Made by a program: the position numbers and the translations under genes
Notes under the pieces: model-generated
Seen by the model: only the letters and a program-made list of their open reading frames with translations
Told to the model about the DNA's origin: nothing
Databases searched by the model: none
Assembly: GCA_030604585.1 (NCBI GenBank)
Contig: JAUVVP010000126.1
Span: 1-6,293 of the forward strand
Direction of reading: 5' to 3'
Length of the DNA stretch: 6,293 bases
Source of the DNA: Planctomycetota bacterium
GTDB taxonomy: Bacteria; Planctomycetota; Brocadiia; SM23-32
Shown: positions 1 through 6,015 of the stretch, piece by piece
How positions within the stretch are numbered: position 1 is the stretch's first letter
Layout of the letters: the number at the start of each line of letters is the position of its first letter

Positions 1-237
1 CAACGGGCATGCCATCAGCTCTCTTGGGTCATAAGGGGTTGTGACGCCAGGACTTAGGGTTTTGCAGCGCCACGAGCCCCGGCCTTCCGCCAACGGAAAA
101 CCAGCAGCAGCACGCCATGGCAGGAAGGAACGTGGAACGGAAGTTCTGGCCCAGCAACGTCTTGGGAGTTGGTGACGAATACCCGTCACCGGCGGGCAAG
201 ATCTCGGCGCTCCGGCGCGCCGGCATGGCAAGCAGCG
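1..237. other. Non-coding region downstream of the response regulator
   Basis: I see no convincing gene here. Short open stretches on both strands have no ribosome-binding site and no recognisable protein. A possible minus-strand start at 15-13 runs off the left edge after five codons and cannot be judged. The stretch does hold several inverted repeats: a perfect 12-bp palindrome CCGGCGCGCCGG at 212-223, a 7-bp stem at 171-190, and a small TTCCG/CGGAA hairpin at 85-98. None is followed by a T-run on the minus strand, so none is a standard intrinsic terminator for the upstream operon. They may still define its 3' end or be protein-binding sites. Confidence 0.6.
171..190. repeat. 7-bp inverted repeat, GGTGACG-N6-CGTCACC
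   Basis: GGTGACG (171-177) and CGTCACC (184-190) form a perfect inverted repeat around AATACC. It lies about 50 nt downstream of the response-regulator stop codon. It has no adjacent T-tract on either strand. It could be a transcript-end hairpin, or a palindromic operator for a gene beyond the left edge. The sequence alone does not decide. Confidence 0.35.
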
Positions 238-1614
238 TCAGGATTGCTCCAGTTTCCCCACCTTGTACTGAAGCGTGGAACGCGGAATGCCCAGTCGCTC
301 GGCGGCCCTGGCCAGGTTCCCGTCCGAGAGCCGCAGCGCCCAACGGACCATGCGGGCCTCCACCTCGGCCAGCACCGCTGCCATGTCAATGGAATCGGCC
401 TGGTCCAGAGAGACCGACACGAGCCTGGTCGCGTCAGCCGGGGCCTCCAGTTCGGGGACGTCGCCTTCGGTCAACTCGCTTCTCTGCCCAAGGGCGACCA
501 TCCGCTCCAGCACGTGTTCGAGCTCCCGCACATTCCCCGGCCAGCTATATGCCTGGAGCCTGGCGAGCGCCTTGGGCGAGATCGTCAGGGGGCCCCGGTT
601 CAGCTTGACGGCTATCTTCTCCAGGAAGTGCTCCACCAGCAGGGGGATGTCCTCCAGCCGCTCGCGCAGAGGCGGCATGTGCAGCGGCACAACGTTGAGC
701 CGATAGAAGAGGTCCTCGCGGAACTGTCCGGCGGCCACCATGGCGGACAGGACCCGCTTGGTTGCCCCGATGACGCGGATATTGACCGAGGTCGGGCGTT
801 CGGCGCCTACGCGCTCAAAAGCCCGCTCCTGCAGCACGCGCACGAGCTTCACCTGGACGTCGAGCGGCATGTCGTCCACGTCGTCAAGGAAGAGGGTTCC
901 CCCGTGGGCCAGCTCCACGCGGCCGATGCGGCGCCTGGTGGCGCCCGTAAAGGCGCCGGCCTCGTGTCCGAACAGCTCCGTCTCCACCAGCTCCTTCGGC
1001 AACGCGGCGCACGAGACGGCCACGAACGGCCCCGAGGACCGAAACGAGGTCTCGTGGATCACGCGCGCCGCCAGTTCCTTGCCCGTGCCGCTTTCGCCCT
1101 GGACGAGGACGGTGGTGTCCGCCCCCGCCACTGCATGAATGCGCGCCAGGGCCTTGCGGATGGCCTCGGACTGGCCGACGATGCGCGTTTCGCCGCCCCG
1201 CGAGAGCTGCTGCCTCAGCGTCTCGTTCTCGCGGGCGAGCTGCTCGTACTGGAGCAGCTTGTCCAGCTTGAGCAGGAGCTCCTCGGTCGTGAAAGGCTTC
1301 TGTATGTAGTCGAATGCCCCGAGCTTCATCGCCTCCACGGCCGTCTGGACGGTGCCGTAGGCGGTCATGACGATGACGGCCTGGTCGGCTCGCCTTGCCT
1401 TCAGCTCGCCCAGGAACGAGAGCCCGTCCTGTCCGGGCATCCGCAGGTCAGTCAGCACCACGTCAAAGAAGGTCTCGGCGAGGGCCGGTTCGGCCTCCAG
1501 CGTGTTGCCCGCCGTGGTGACCGAATAGCCCGCGGCCGTCAGTTCATCCTCCAGTACGGACCGCTTGATCAGTTCGTCATCAACAATGAGTATGTTGGCT
1601 CGGCGCTCGGGCAT
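238..1614 (-). CDS. Sigma-54-dependent response regulator, NtrC family
   Basis: A 458-residue transcriptional activator that would turn on sigma-54 promoters once phosphorylated by its partner kinase. The receiver domain spans about residues 7-120, with acidic pocket D12/D13, phospho-acceptor D56 (LTDLRMP), T84 and K106. The AAA+ domain spans about 143-380, with Walker A GESGTGKE (173-180), an intact sigma-54-contacting GAFTGA loop (220-225), arginines in FREDLFYRL (R299, R305) and WPGNVREL (358-365). A Fis-type helix-turn-helix lies at about 433-455. The Walker B segment reads LFLDD rather than the usual LFLDE, and the sensor I segment reads GATK rather than AATN. Both are conservative departures, and the rest looks functional. 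The ATG follows GGAG with a 6-nt gap and begins 3 nt after the kinase stop, so the two are almost certainly co-transcribed. The target promoter is not visible in this window. Confidence 0.96.
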   Translation of the reverse strand: MPERRANILIVDDELIKRSVLEDELTAAGYSVTTAGNTLEAEPALAETFFDVVLTDLRMPGQDGLSFLGELKARRADQAVIVMTAYGTVQTAVEAMKLGAFDYIQKPFTTEELLLKLDKLLQYEQLARENETLRQQLSRGGETRIVGQSEAIRKALARIHAVAGADTTVLVQGESGTGKELAARVIHETSFRSSGPFVAVSCAALPKELVETELFGHEAGAFTGATRRRIGRVELAHGGTLFLDDVDDMPLDVQVKLVRVLQERAFERVGAERPTSVNIRVIGATKRVLSAMVAAGQFREDLFYRLNVVPLHMPPLRERLEDIPLLVEHFLEKIAVKLNRGPLTISPKALARLQAYSWPGNVRELEHVLERMVALGQRSELTEGDVPELEAPADATRLVSVSLDQADSIDMAAVLAEVEARMVRWALRLSDGNLARAAERLGIPRSTLQYKVGKLEQS

Positions 1615-1617
1615 GTT

Positions 1618-3054
1618 TCACTCCACGGAGCCGGCCCTGGGCATCCGGATCACAAACCGGGCGCCGCCCAGGCGGCTGCCCTCCGGGCCGAGCTCCACTT
1701 CGCCGCCGGCGGCGCGGATAAGCTGACGGCTGACCGACAGACCCAGCCCCGTTCCTTTCCCGGCCGGCTTGGTGGTGAAGAAGGGGTCAAACACATGCTC
1801 GCGCAGCTCCTCCGCCACGCCTGGTCCGCTGTCTTCGACGGACAGGTAGACCCACTGCGCGTCGCAGGTTGCCTCGATCCGCACTTCCGGGTCATCGCTC
1901 CCCTCGGCCGCCTCAGCGGCGTTCAGGACCAGATTCAGCGCCGCCTGCTCCAGGCCCTGGCGGTCGCACAAGCAGACGCAGCCCCCGGGGTTCTGCCAGG
2001 TCAGGCGCACCTTGCGACCCCGCAGGTGGTTCTGAACCAGCAGTTCCAGGGACTCGACAACGCTTGCAGACGGACAGGGCTCCAGCGAGACCTTCTGGCC
2101 CGAGCGGGCGAAAGTGAGCATTCCCCTCATGACCTCTGCAATGCGCTCCAGCCCTTCCTGGAGCATGGGGTAGTATTTGGCCGCGCGCTCGCCCTTGTCC
2201 GGGTCCGCGCTCAGGTAGCGCAGGCATTCCTGCATGCCGTCCAGCGGGTTATGGACCTCGTGGGCGAGGCCCGCCGCCAGTTCCCCGAGGGCCGCCAGTC
2301 GCTCCGCCTGCACCATGTGCTGGTGTGTGGCGGCGCGCTCCCTTTCGAGGGCCTTCAGCCGCTCGGTCATATCGGCAAAGCCCCTGGCCAGCGACTCCAC
2401 CTCCGGCGTTCCCGATATCCGCCGACGAATGCCCGGGGTGGCCTGGCCCGGGAACTGCGACACCTCCGCCTCCAGCTCGCGCAGTGGCTGGCTGACTCTC
2501 GAGGCGACGACGCGCGCGCCGAGGAAGACGATGCTCAGCGCAACCCCCAGCGCACCTCCCATGGCCCATAACACGCGGCGCATGCTCCCGATCGCCTCAG
2601 CACGCGACATGCCCACGTGCAGGGTCCCCAACTGGCCGGCCAGTATCGGCACGGAGATGTCCACCAGGGGCTCGTCCTGAGTGCGAAAGCGGACCACCTG
2701 GCCGCTGTTCCCTTTCCACAGCTCGCCCAGAGCCGTGGGATATCCATCCTTGAAGGTATGCGCCACGACCTCTTTACGGGCGTTCTCGACGCACAGGTAG
2801 CGGACCTCGGAATCGGCCGACGCTGCCCTGCGCAGCGACTCGTAGAGGCCGAGATCGTCTTCCACCAGCAGGGGCTTGACGACCTGCCTCGCTACGCTGG
2901 TGGCCATCCAGAGCCCGTGGTCCGCCAGGGAACGCTCGGCCGCCGACACAACGTGGAGCGCGAAGAAGGTTCCCACGGGCACGAACAGGGCGATGAGGGC
3001 CAGGCTCCCGACCCAGGCCACGATCCGGTCCAACGACCAGCGGTTCAAGGCCAC
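1618..3054 (-). CDS. Membrane sensor histidine kinase (HAMP, HisKA, HATPase)
   Basis: A 478-residue inner-membrane kinase that would phosphorylate the response regulator encoded next to it. Seen in order: membrane span about 11-36; an extracytoplasmic domain of roughly 125 residues that may be Cache-like; a second span about 161-183; HAMP and coiled-coil linker about 184-250; and the H-box LAHEVHNPLDG with phospho-acceptor H265. The ATPase domain follows, with N-box NLVLNAAEA (N378), DSGPG (408-412), FDPFFTTK (422-429) and GKGTGLGLS (432-440). I chose the GTG at 3054 because GGAGAG (3066-3061) lies 6 nt upstream. A GTG at 3069 would add five residues but has no clear ribosome-binding site. 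The gene overlaps the end of the upstream PhnD-like gene by 10 nt, which implies translational coupling. A CVCLC run before the N-box is unusual but of unknown meaning. Confidence 0.95.
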   Translation of the reverse strand: MALNRWSLDRIVAWVGSLALIALFVPVGTFFALHVVSAAERSLADHGLWMATSVARQVVKPLLVEDDLGLYESLRRAASADSEVRYLCVENARKEVVAHTFKDGYPTALGELWKGNSGQVVRFRTQDEPLVDISVPILAGQLGTLHVGMSRAEAIGSMRRVLWAMGGALGVALSIVFLGARVVASRVSQPLRELEAEVSQFPGQATPGIRRRISGTPEVESLARGFADMTERLKALERERAATHQHMVQAERLAALGELAAGLAHEVHNPLDGMQECLRYLSADPDKGERAAKYYPMLQEGLERIAEVMRGMLTFARSGQKVSLEPCPSASVVESLELLVQNHLRGRKVRLTWQNPGGCVCLCDRQGLEQAALNLVLNAAEAAEGSDDPEVRIEATCDAQWVYLSVEDSGPGVAEELREHVFDPFFTTKPAGKGTGLGLSVSRQLIRAAGGEVELGPEGSRLGGARFVIRMPRAGSVE

Positions 3055-4022
3055 TGAGCACTCTCCCACGCTTCCAGCCGACTGTGAAGCTCGACCACTG
3101 ACCGGTAGTCCTCCGGTCGCGGCGGCACGAAGCGCTTGATCCCGATGGCCGACAGGATTGCGCTGCCCTCCTCGTCCTGGTCCAGCGCCAGGAACGCCTC
3201 GCGCAAGGAACTCTCAAGAGCCGCGTCGAGCGCTCTTGGCACCACGATGGGCGGAGGGCCGAAGACCTCACTCGTCCAGATCACCCTCACGTCATCCGCC
3301 AGGGACGGACTCTCTCGCTTCGCCGATGCCCACACAAGCTCGTCCACTGCGGCAACGTCCACGATGCCGAGGGCCGTCGCCTGGATCGAATGGTCATGGC
3401 TGCCCGTGAAGACGACCTTTCTGAAGAACGACCTGGGGCTCGACCCGCGCTCGGCGAGCATCGCCCGAGGCACAAGGCATCCGGTGTTAGATTCGGGGTC
3501 GGTGAAGGCCATCACCGCCCCACGCAAGTCCTCGAGGCTCCGGGCCGAACTCCCAGCAGGAACTATCAGCAGCGAGCGATACTGGAGGCCGTCCTCGAAC
3601 TCCGGCTGCACGAGCAACTTCGTCCGATTCTGGGCCAAGGAGTGCACGTAAGTGCCCGTGCAGACGAACGCCACGTCCACCTGCCCTTGCTCCAACGCCC
3701 GCCCCACCTCGGCATACGACGGACGCAGCACGAACGTCGCCTCTCGCCCCACGGACCGCCCGATCTTCTGCACCAGGCGCCGATACGTTGAGAAAGTAGC
3801 CTCGGCGCTCACCATCGTCGCCACAGCAAAACGAAGGCGACTGTCCCGGGCACCAGCTAACGGCTCGGGCCACTCGCTGCGCTCGGAAAGGTCCACAAAA
3901 GGCGCCCTGGACTGCAGCACGTGAGCCACGCCCCCGACGGCGCTGACGCCGATCCCCGTCAGCGCCACGCACAAGGCGGCCTTCCAGAGCCAACTGCGCC
4001 GGAATGCGAACTCTCCAGCCAT
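3045..4022 (-). CDS. PhnD-like phosphate/phosphonate-type binding protein, membrane-anchored
   Basis: A 325-residue member of the PhnD-type periplasmic binding protein fold. The N-terminus is MAGEFAFRRSWLWK followed by a hydrophobic stretch (about 11-37) with no lipobox, so it is probably a signal anchor. The mature part has family landmarks: the GRALEQGQVDVAFVCTGTYV region (about 107-126), LEDLRGAVMAF, the ligand-loop region DPESNTG (175-181), and TGSHDHSIQATALGIVDVAAVDELVW (about 207-231, quoted in part as TGSHDHSI and VDELVW). Where many family members read STSG in the ligand loop, this one reads SNTG, so its ligand may differ. A GTG at 4055 would extend the protein by 11 residues but has no spaced ribosome-binding site, so I prefer the ATG at 4022. 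It is the first gene of the unit, with no permease or ATPase beside it. I infer that it presents a ligand to the kinase rather than feeding a transporter. Confidence 0.87.
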   Translation of the reverse strand: MAGEFAFRRSWLWKAALCVALTGIGVSAVGGVAHVLQSRAPFVDLSERSEWPEPLAGARDSRLRFAVATMVSAEATFSTYRRLVQKIGRSVGREATFVLRPSYAEVGRALEQGQVDVAFVCTGTYVHSLAQNRTKLLVQPEFEDGLQYRSLLIVPAGSSARSLEDLRGAVMAFTDPESNTGCLVPRAMLAERGSSPRSFFRKVVFTGSHDHSIQATALGIVDVAAVDELVWASAKRESPSLADDVRVIWTSEVFGPPPIVVPRALDAALESSLREAFLALDQDEEGSAILSAIGIKRFVPPRPEDYRSVVELHSRLEAWESAQWP

Positions 4023-4287
4023 ACGCTCAGCCCCTGGAGTGCCGGAGGGGAGCACCTTCAGCGTCTACGTAAGTCCGGCCCTACACAGACAGGGCTCCTG
4101 ACTGCCCGCAGGTGGCAAGCGCCCCGTGCTTTCCTTATATGAGGGCAGGAGGTAGCCGCACGGCAGGCTTGTGAAAGCACTCGCAGCCCTTCGTCGCCCC
4201 TGGCCCCTCTAACGCGGCTGCGACTGCCGACACTCCAAGGTACGCGAATCCGGGCGGGCTGTCAAGCAGGACTCTGCCACCTCACGC
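4023..4287. other. Divergent intergenic region upstream of the sensory operon
   Basis: This stretch should carry the promoter of the minus-strand sensory operon, but I could not identify one with confidence. A TATAAG on the minus strand (4139-4134) has no suitable -35 partner. No properly spaced sigma-54 -24/-12 element is convincing on either strand. The notable structure is the inverted repeat at 4177-4227, listed separately. I see no coding sequence. Confidence 0.5.
4177..4227. repeat. Imperfect 12-bp inverted repeat, possible operator
   Basis: GCACTCGCAGCC (4177-4188) and GGCTGCGACTGC (4216-4227) are inverted copies matching at 11 of 12 positions, with a perfect core TCGCAGCC/GGCTGCGA. 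A 27-nt spacer separates them. They lie 155 to 205 nt upstream of the PhnD-like start and just before the metG promoter. That position suits an activator or repressor site acting on the minus-strand operon. A transcript hairpin is the alternative. No second copy was noticed in the window. Confidence 0.35.
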
Positions 4288-4316
4288 TTGACGCAACAGC
4301 GCGTTCGGCGGATAAT
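4288..4316 (+). promoter_or_regulatory. Sigma-70-type promoter for the metG leader
   Basis: TTGACG (4288-4293) and GATAAT (4311-4316) are separated by exactly 17 bp. This gives one mismatch to the -35 consensus and one to the -10 consensus. Initiation is expected around 4321-4323, leaving only about 18 nt before the leader peptide ATG. The match is close to ideal for a primary sigma factor, and it points straight at the attenuator and metG. Confidence 0.8.
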
Positions 4317-4326
4317 GGACGCCCGG

Positions 4327-4332
4327 AAGGAG
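4327..4332 (+). promoter_or_regulatory. Ribosome-binding site of the leader peptide
   Basis: AAGGAG sits 7 nt before the ATG at 4340. It is at least as strong as the GGAGAG and GGAG sites used by metG, the kinase and the regulator in this window. This is the main evidence that the short leader ORF is translated and that its start is at 4340 rather than at the internal Met run. Confidence 0.75.
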
Positions 4333-4339
4333 ACCCGTT

Positions 4340-4432
4340 ATGCCGAGCCGCACAAGCCAGACCGCCCATGACAAGGCGTCACAAATGATGATGCCCGGGG
4401 CCTGGTGCGCTGCCGGCTCGGGCATCATGTAG
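4340..4432 (+). CDS. Methionine-rich leader peptide of metG
   Basis: A 30-residue ORF with a strong ribosome-binding site, just after a strong promoter. The peptide begins MPSRTSQTAH, carries Met-Met-Met at residues 16-18 (codons 4385-4393), and ends Gly-Ile-Met before TAG. Five of 30 codons are ATG. It lies 88 nt upstream of methionyl-tRNA synthetase, and its coding sequence contains a hairpin able to interact with a downstream terminator. I infer that it is a regulatory leader peptide: ribosomes lacking charged Met-tRNA would pause at the run and change folding of the transcript. The best precedent is E. coli pheM, the Phe-rich leader of the phenylalanyl-tRNA synthetase operon pheST. The peptide itself probably has no function. 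A less likely alternative is that the Met run is an internal start. Confidence 0.72.
   Translation: MPSRTSQTAHDKASQMMMPGAWCAAGSGIM
4388..4428 (+). promoter_or_regulatory. Leader hairpin containing the Met codons
   Basis: ATGATGCCCG (4388-4397) and CGGGCATCAT (4419-4428) form a perfect 10-bp stem. The second and third codons of the Met run make up the base of the 5' arm. The 21-nt loop contains the segment that can pair with the terminator. A ribosome paused on the Met run would prevent this stem. In the attenuator model this is the protecting (1:2) hairpin, which sequesters the antiterminator segment when no ribosome is paused. Confidence 0.65.
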
Positions 4433-4471
4433 ATACCCCCGACAACAAGACGCATTCAGGCCCGGGAGCGC
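4407..4471 (+). promoter_or_regulatory. Candidate antiterminator pairing
   Basis: GCGCTGCCGG (4407-4416), in the loop of the leader hairpin, can pair with CCGGGAGCGC (4462-4471) in the terminator 5' arm at nine of ten positions, with one G-G mismatch. It begins about 14 nt after the last codon of the Met run, so it should just clear a ribosome paused there. Pairing would remove the terminator's 5' arm. A second possible antiterminator, 4394-4404 with 4457-4466 (10 bp with one bulged G), would probably be covered by such a ribosome. Confidence 0.5.
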
Positions 4472-4494
4472 TCAACGCCCTCGGGCCTTTTCTT
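4458..4494 (+). terminator. Intrinsic terminator in the metG leader (attenuator)
   Basis: AGGCCCGGGAGCG (4458-4470) pairs with CGCCCTCGGGCCT (4476-4488) over 13 positions, with one A-C mismatch and one G-U pair, around a CTCAA loop. TTTTCTT follows at 4488-4494. The T-run is on the plus-strand side only, so it stops rightward transcription. The only upstream plus-strand unit is the leader peptide, and the metG ATG is just 26 nt downstream. A terminator here makes sense as a conditional attenuator. Confidence 0.8.
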
Positions 4495-4520
4495 GTACAG
4501 CCAACCCGGAGAGCAACACC

Positions 4521-5960
4521 ATGACACCGAGAATCTACATCACGACTTCCATTCCCTACGTCAACGCGCCTCCCCATCTGGGCCACGCCCTTGAGCTGGT
4601 GCAGGCGGACGCGATCGCGCGCTACTGCCGACTGATCGGCCATGAAGTGCGCCTCCAGACCGGCACGGACGAGAACGCCTTCAAGAACGTGGTGGCCGCC
4701 CGGCAGCAGGGCATCACACCCCGGGAGCTGGTAGACCGCAACAGCCAGGCGTTCCGGGACCTGTGCCGGGCGCTCTGCGTTAGCCCGGACACCTTCATCC
4801 GCACCACCGAAGAGAGGCACCGCGTCGGCGCCGCCAAGTTCTGGCAGCAGCTCAGACCGGGAGACATCTACCAGAAGGAATACCGCGGCCTCTACTGCAC
4901 CGGCTGTGAGGACTTCTTCCTCGAAAGGGACCTCACGGACGGGTGCTGCCCCGATCATGGCACGCGGCCGGTCGTGGTGGAAGAGAGCAACTACTTCTTC
5001 CGCCTCTCGGCCTATCAGACCGAGATCGAGGAGTTGCTCGAGACGGACCGGATCAGTGTGGTACCCCAGAAGCGCAAGAACGAAGTGCTGGCCTTTGTGC
5101 GGCGCGGCCTGCGGGATTTCAGCGTATCGCGCGATGCAACGCGCTCGGGCGGCTGGGGCATCCCCGTGCCGGGCGACGCGTCGCAGATCATCTACGTGTG
5201 GATTGATGCCCTGGCCAACTACATCTCCGGCCTGGGCTTCGGAAGTGGCGACGGCTGGGCGACGTTCTGGAGCGAAGAGACGACCAAGGTCCATGTAATC
5301 GGCAAGAACGTCTGGAAGTTCCACGCCGTCTACTGGCCGGCGATGCTGCTGTCGGCGGGCCTTCCGCTGCCGGACCGGATCGTTGTCCACGGCTTCCTGA
5401 CCGTCAACGGGCAGAAGATCAGCAAGTCGCGGGGCAACGCCGTGGACGCACGGGAATGGGTAGGGGAGTATGGAGCTGACGCGGTCAGGTATTACCTGTT
5501 GAGGGCGGTCCCGCCCTTCGAGGACGGGGATGTTTCGGCCGAGCGGCTCAAACGGCTCTACAACCAGGACCTCGCCAACGGCCTGGGGAACTTGCTCAGC
5601 CGCCTGAGCAGCCTGCGCGACCGAGCGCATTGCGGCCAGTACGGCCCTGGACCCCCGCCGGCGGCACCCGACGGCTACGTTGAGGCCATCGGTTCCTACG
5701 AGTTCGACAGGGCGCTGGCGGCGCTCTGGACGCCGATATCTGAGCTAAACCGCGACATTGAGCGGGCCAGGCCCTGGGTGGCGCTCCGAACGGGCGACCG
5801 CCAACTCGTACGGCGGCAGTTGTCCGGGTGGCTGCACGAGCTGCACCGTGTCGGGCACTGGCTGGCGCCCCTGCTGCCCGATGCCAGTAGGCGGCTCCTT
5901 GCGGCCCTGTCGCGAAGGGAGAGGGGCGCCCCCGAGGTCCTCTTCCCCCGTGCAGACTGA
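4521..5960 (+). CDS. metG: Methionyl-tRNA synthetase (MetRS)
   Basis: A 479-residue cytoplasmic class I aminoacyl-tRNA synthetase that charges tRNA-Met with methionine using ATP. The N-terminus IYITTSIPYVN leads into the HIGH-type motif HLGH (19-22). The connective insert carries a zinc knuckle, CTGC (C126, C129) paired with CCPDH (C142/C143, H146). WIDALANY is at 227-234 and the KMSKS-type loop KISKS at 299-303. The helical anticodon-binding domain (about 340-479) includes the NRDIERARPW segment (410-419). The protein stops after this domain, with no C-terminal EMAP/Trbp111-like tRNA-binding module, so it is the compact form of the family. GGAGAG lies 7 nt before the ATG. It is preceded by the Met-rich leader and terminator, so I infer that expression responds to Met-tRNA charging. 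Confidence 0.97.
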   Translation: MTPRIYITTSIPYVNAPPHLGHALELVQADAIARYCRLIGHEVRLQTGTDENAFKNVVAARQQGITPRELVDRNSQAFRDLCRALCVSPDTFIRTTEERHRVGAAKFWQQLRPGDIYQKEYRGLYCTGCEDFFLERDLTDGCCPDHGTRPVVVEESNYFFRLSAYQTEIEELLETDRISVVPQKRKNEVLAFVRRGLRDFSVSRDATRSGGWGIPVPGDASQIIYVWIDALANYISGLGFGSGDGWATFWSEETTKVHVIGKNVWKFHAVYWPAMLLSAGLPLPDRIVVHGFLTVNGQKISKSRGNAVDAREWVGEYGADAVRYYLLRAVPPFEDGDVSAERLKRLYNQDLANGLGNLLSRLSSLRDRAHCGQYGPGPPPAAPDGYVEAIGSYEFDRALAALWTPISELNRDIERARPWVALRTGDRQLVRRQLSGWLHELHRVGHWLAPLLPDASRRLLAALSRRERGAPEVLFPRAD

Positions 5961-5971
5961 GCGGTCGGTGC

Positions 5972-6015
5972 GACGGGCGCGGCGCCGGGTTCCCTCGTAG
6001 CCTGCCGCGCCCGTC
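5972..6015. terminator. Hairpin between convergent genes
   Basis: GACGGGCGCGGC (5972-5983) and GCCGCGCCCGTC (6004-6015) form a perfect 12-bp, almost wholly G-C stem with a 20-nt loop. It starts 11 nt after the metG stop and overlaps the last bases of the convergent minus-strand gene. No T-tract follows on either strand, so it is not a standard intrinsic terminator. It could act as a bidirectional transcript-end or 3'-protecting structure. Confidence 0.5.

Noticed and set aside
29..343. Small minus-strand open frame past the regulator stop, with a short hydrophobic, basic-ended stretch in another frame reminiscent of a sorting signal
   Set aside because: No start with a ribosome-binding site, no PEP motif, and it overlaps the 3' end of the regulator gene.
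169..2571. An 800-codon plus-strand open frame antisense to the response regulator and kinase
   Set aside because: Its translation has no recognisable domain and no clear ribosome-binding site, while the opposite strand encodes two complete, motif-rich proteins. Long antisense frames are a common by-product of GC-rich third codon positions.
4026..4046. Possible sigma-54 promoter on the minus strand (CGGCAC and GGGC with correct GG-N10-GC spacing)
   Set aside because: The -12 box is poor (GGGC for TTGC), and transcription would start at or inside the ATG at 4022.
4113..4130. TGGCAAG...TGCT on the plus strand resembling a sigma-54 promoter
   Set aside because: The GG-to-GC spacing is 2 nt too long, and sigma-54 promoters tolerate little spacing change.
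4368..4387. Alternative leader starts: ATG at 4368 (six codons) or initiation at the Met run (AAGG at 4373-4376)
   Set aside because: Both have weaker ribosome-binding sites than AAGGAG before 4340. The 4368 frame ends at once in TGA.
4321..4520. T-box or SAM riboswitch in the metG leader
   Set aside because: I found no T-box AGGGTGGNACCGCG-like sequence and no recognisable SAM riboswitch core. The short distance from promoter to terminator and the translated Met-rich ORF fit a leader-peptide attenuator better.
4425..5630. A 401-codon minus-strand open frame antisense to metG
   Set aside because: It mirrors metG codons, has no family motifs, and metG is unmistakable on the other strand.
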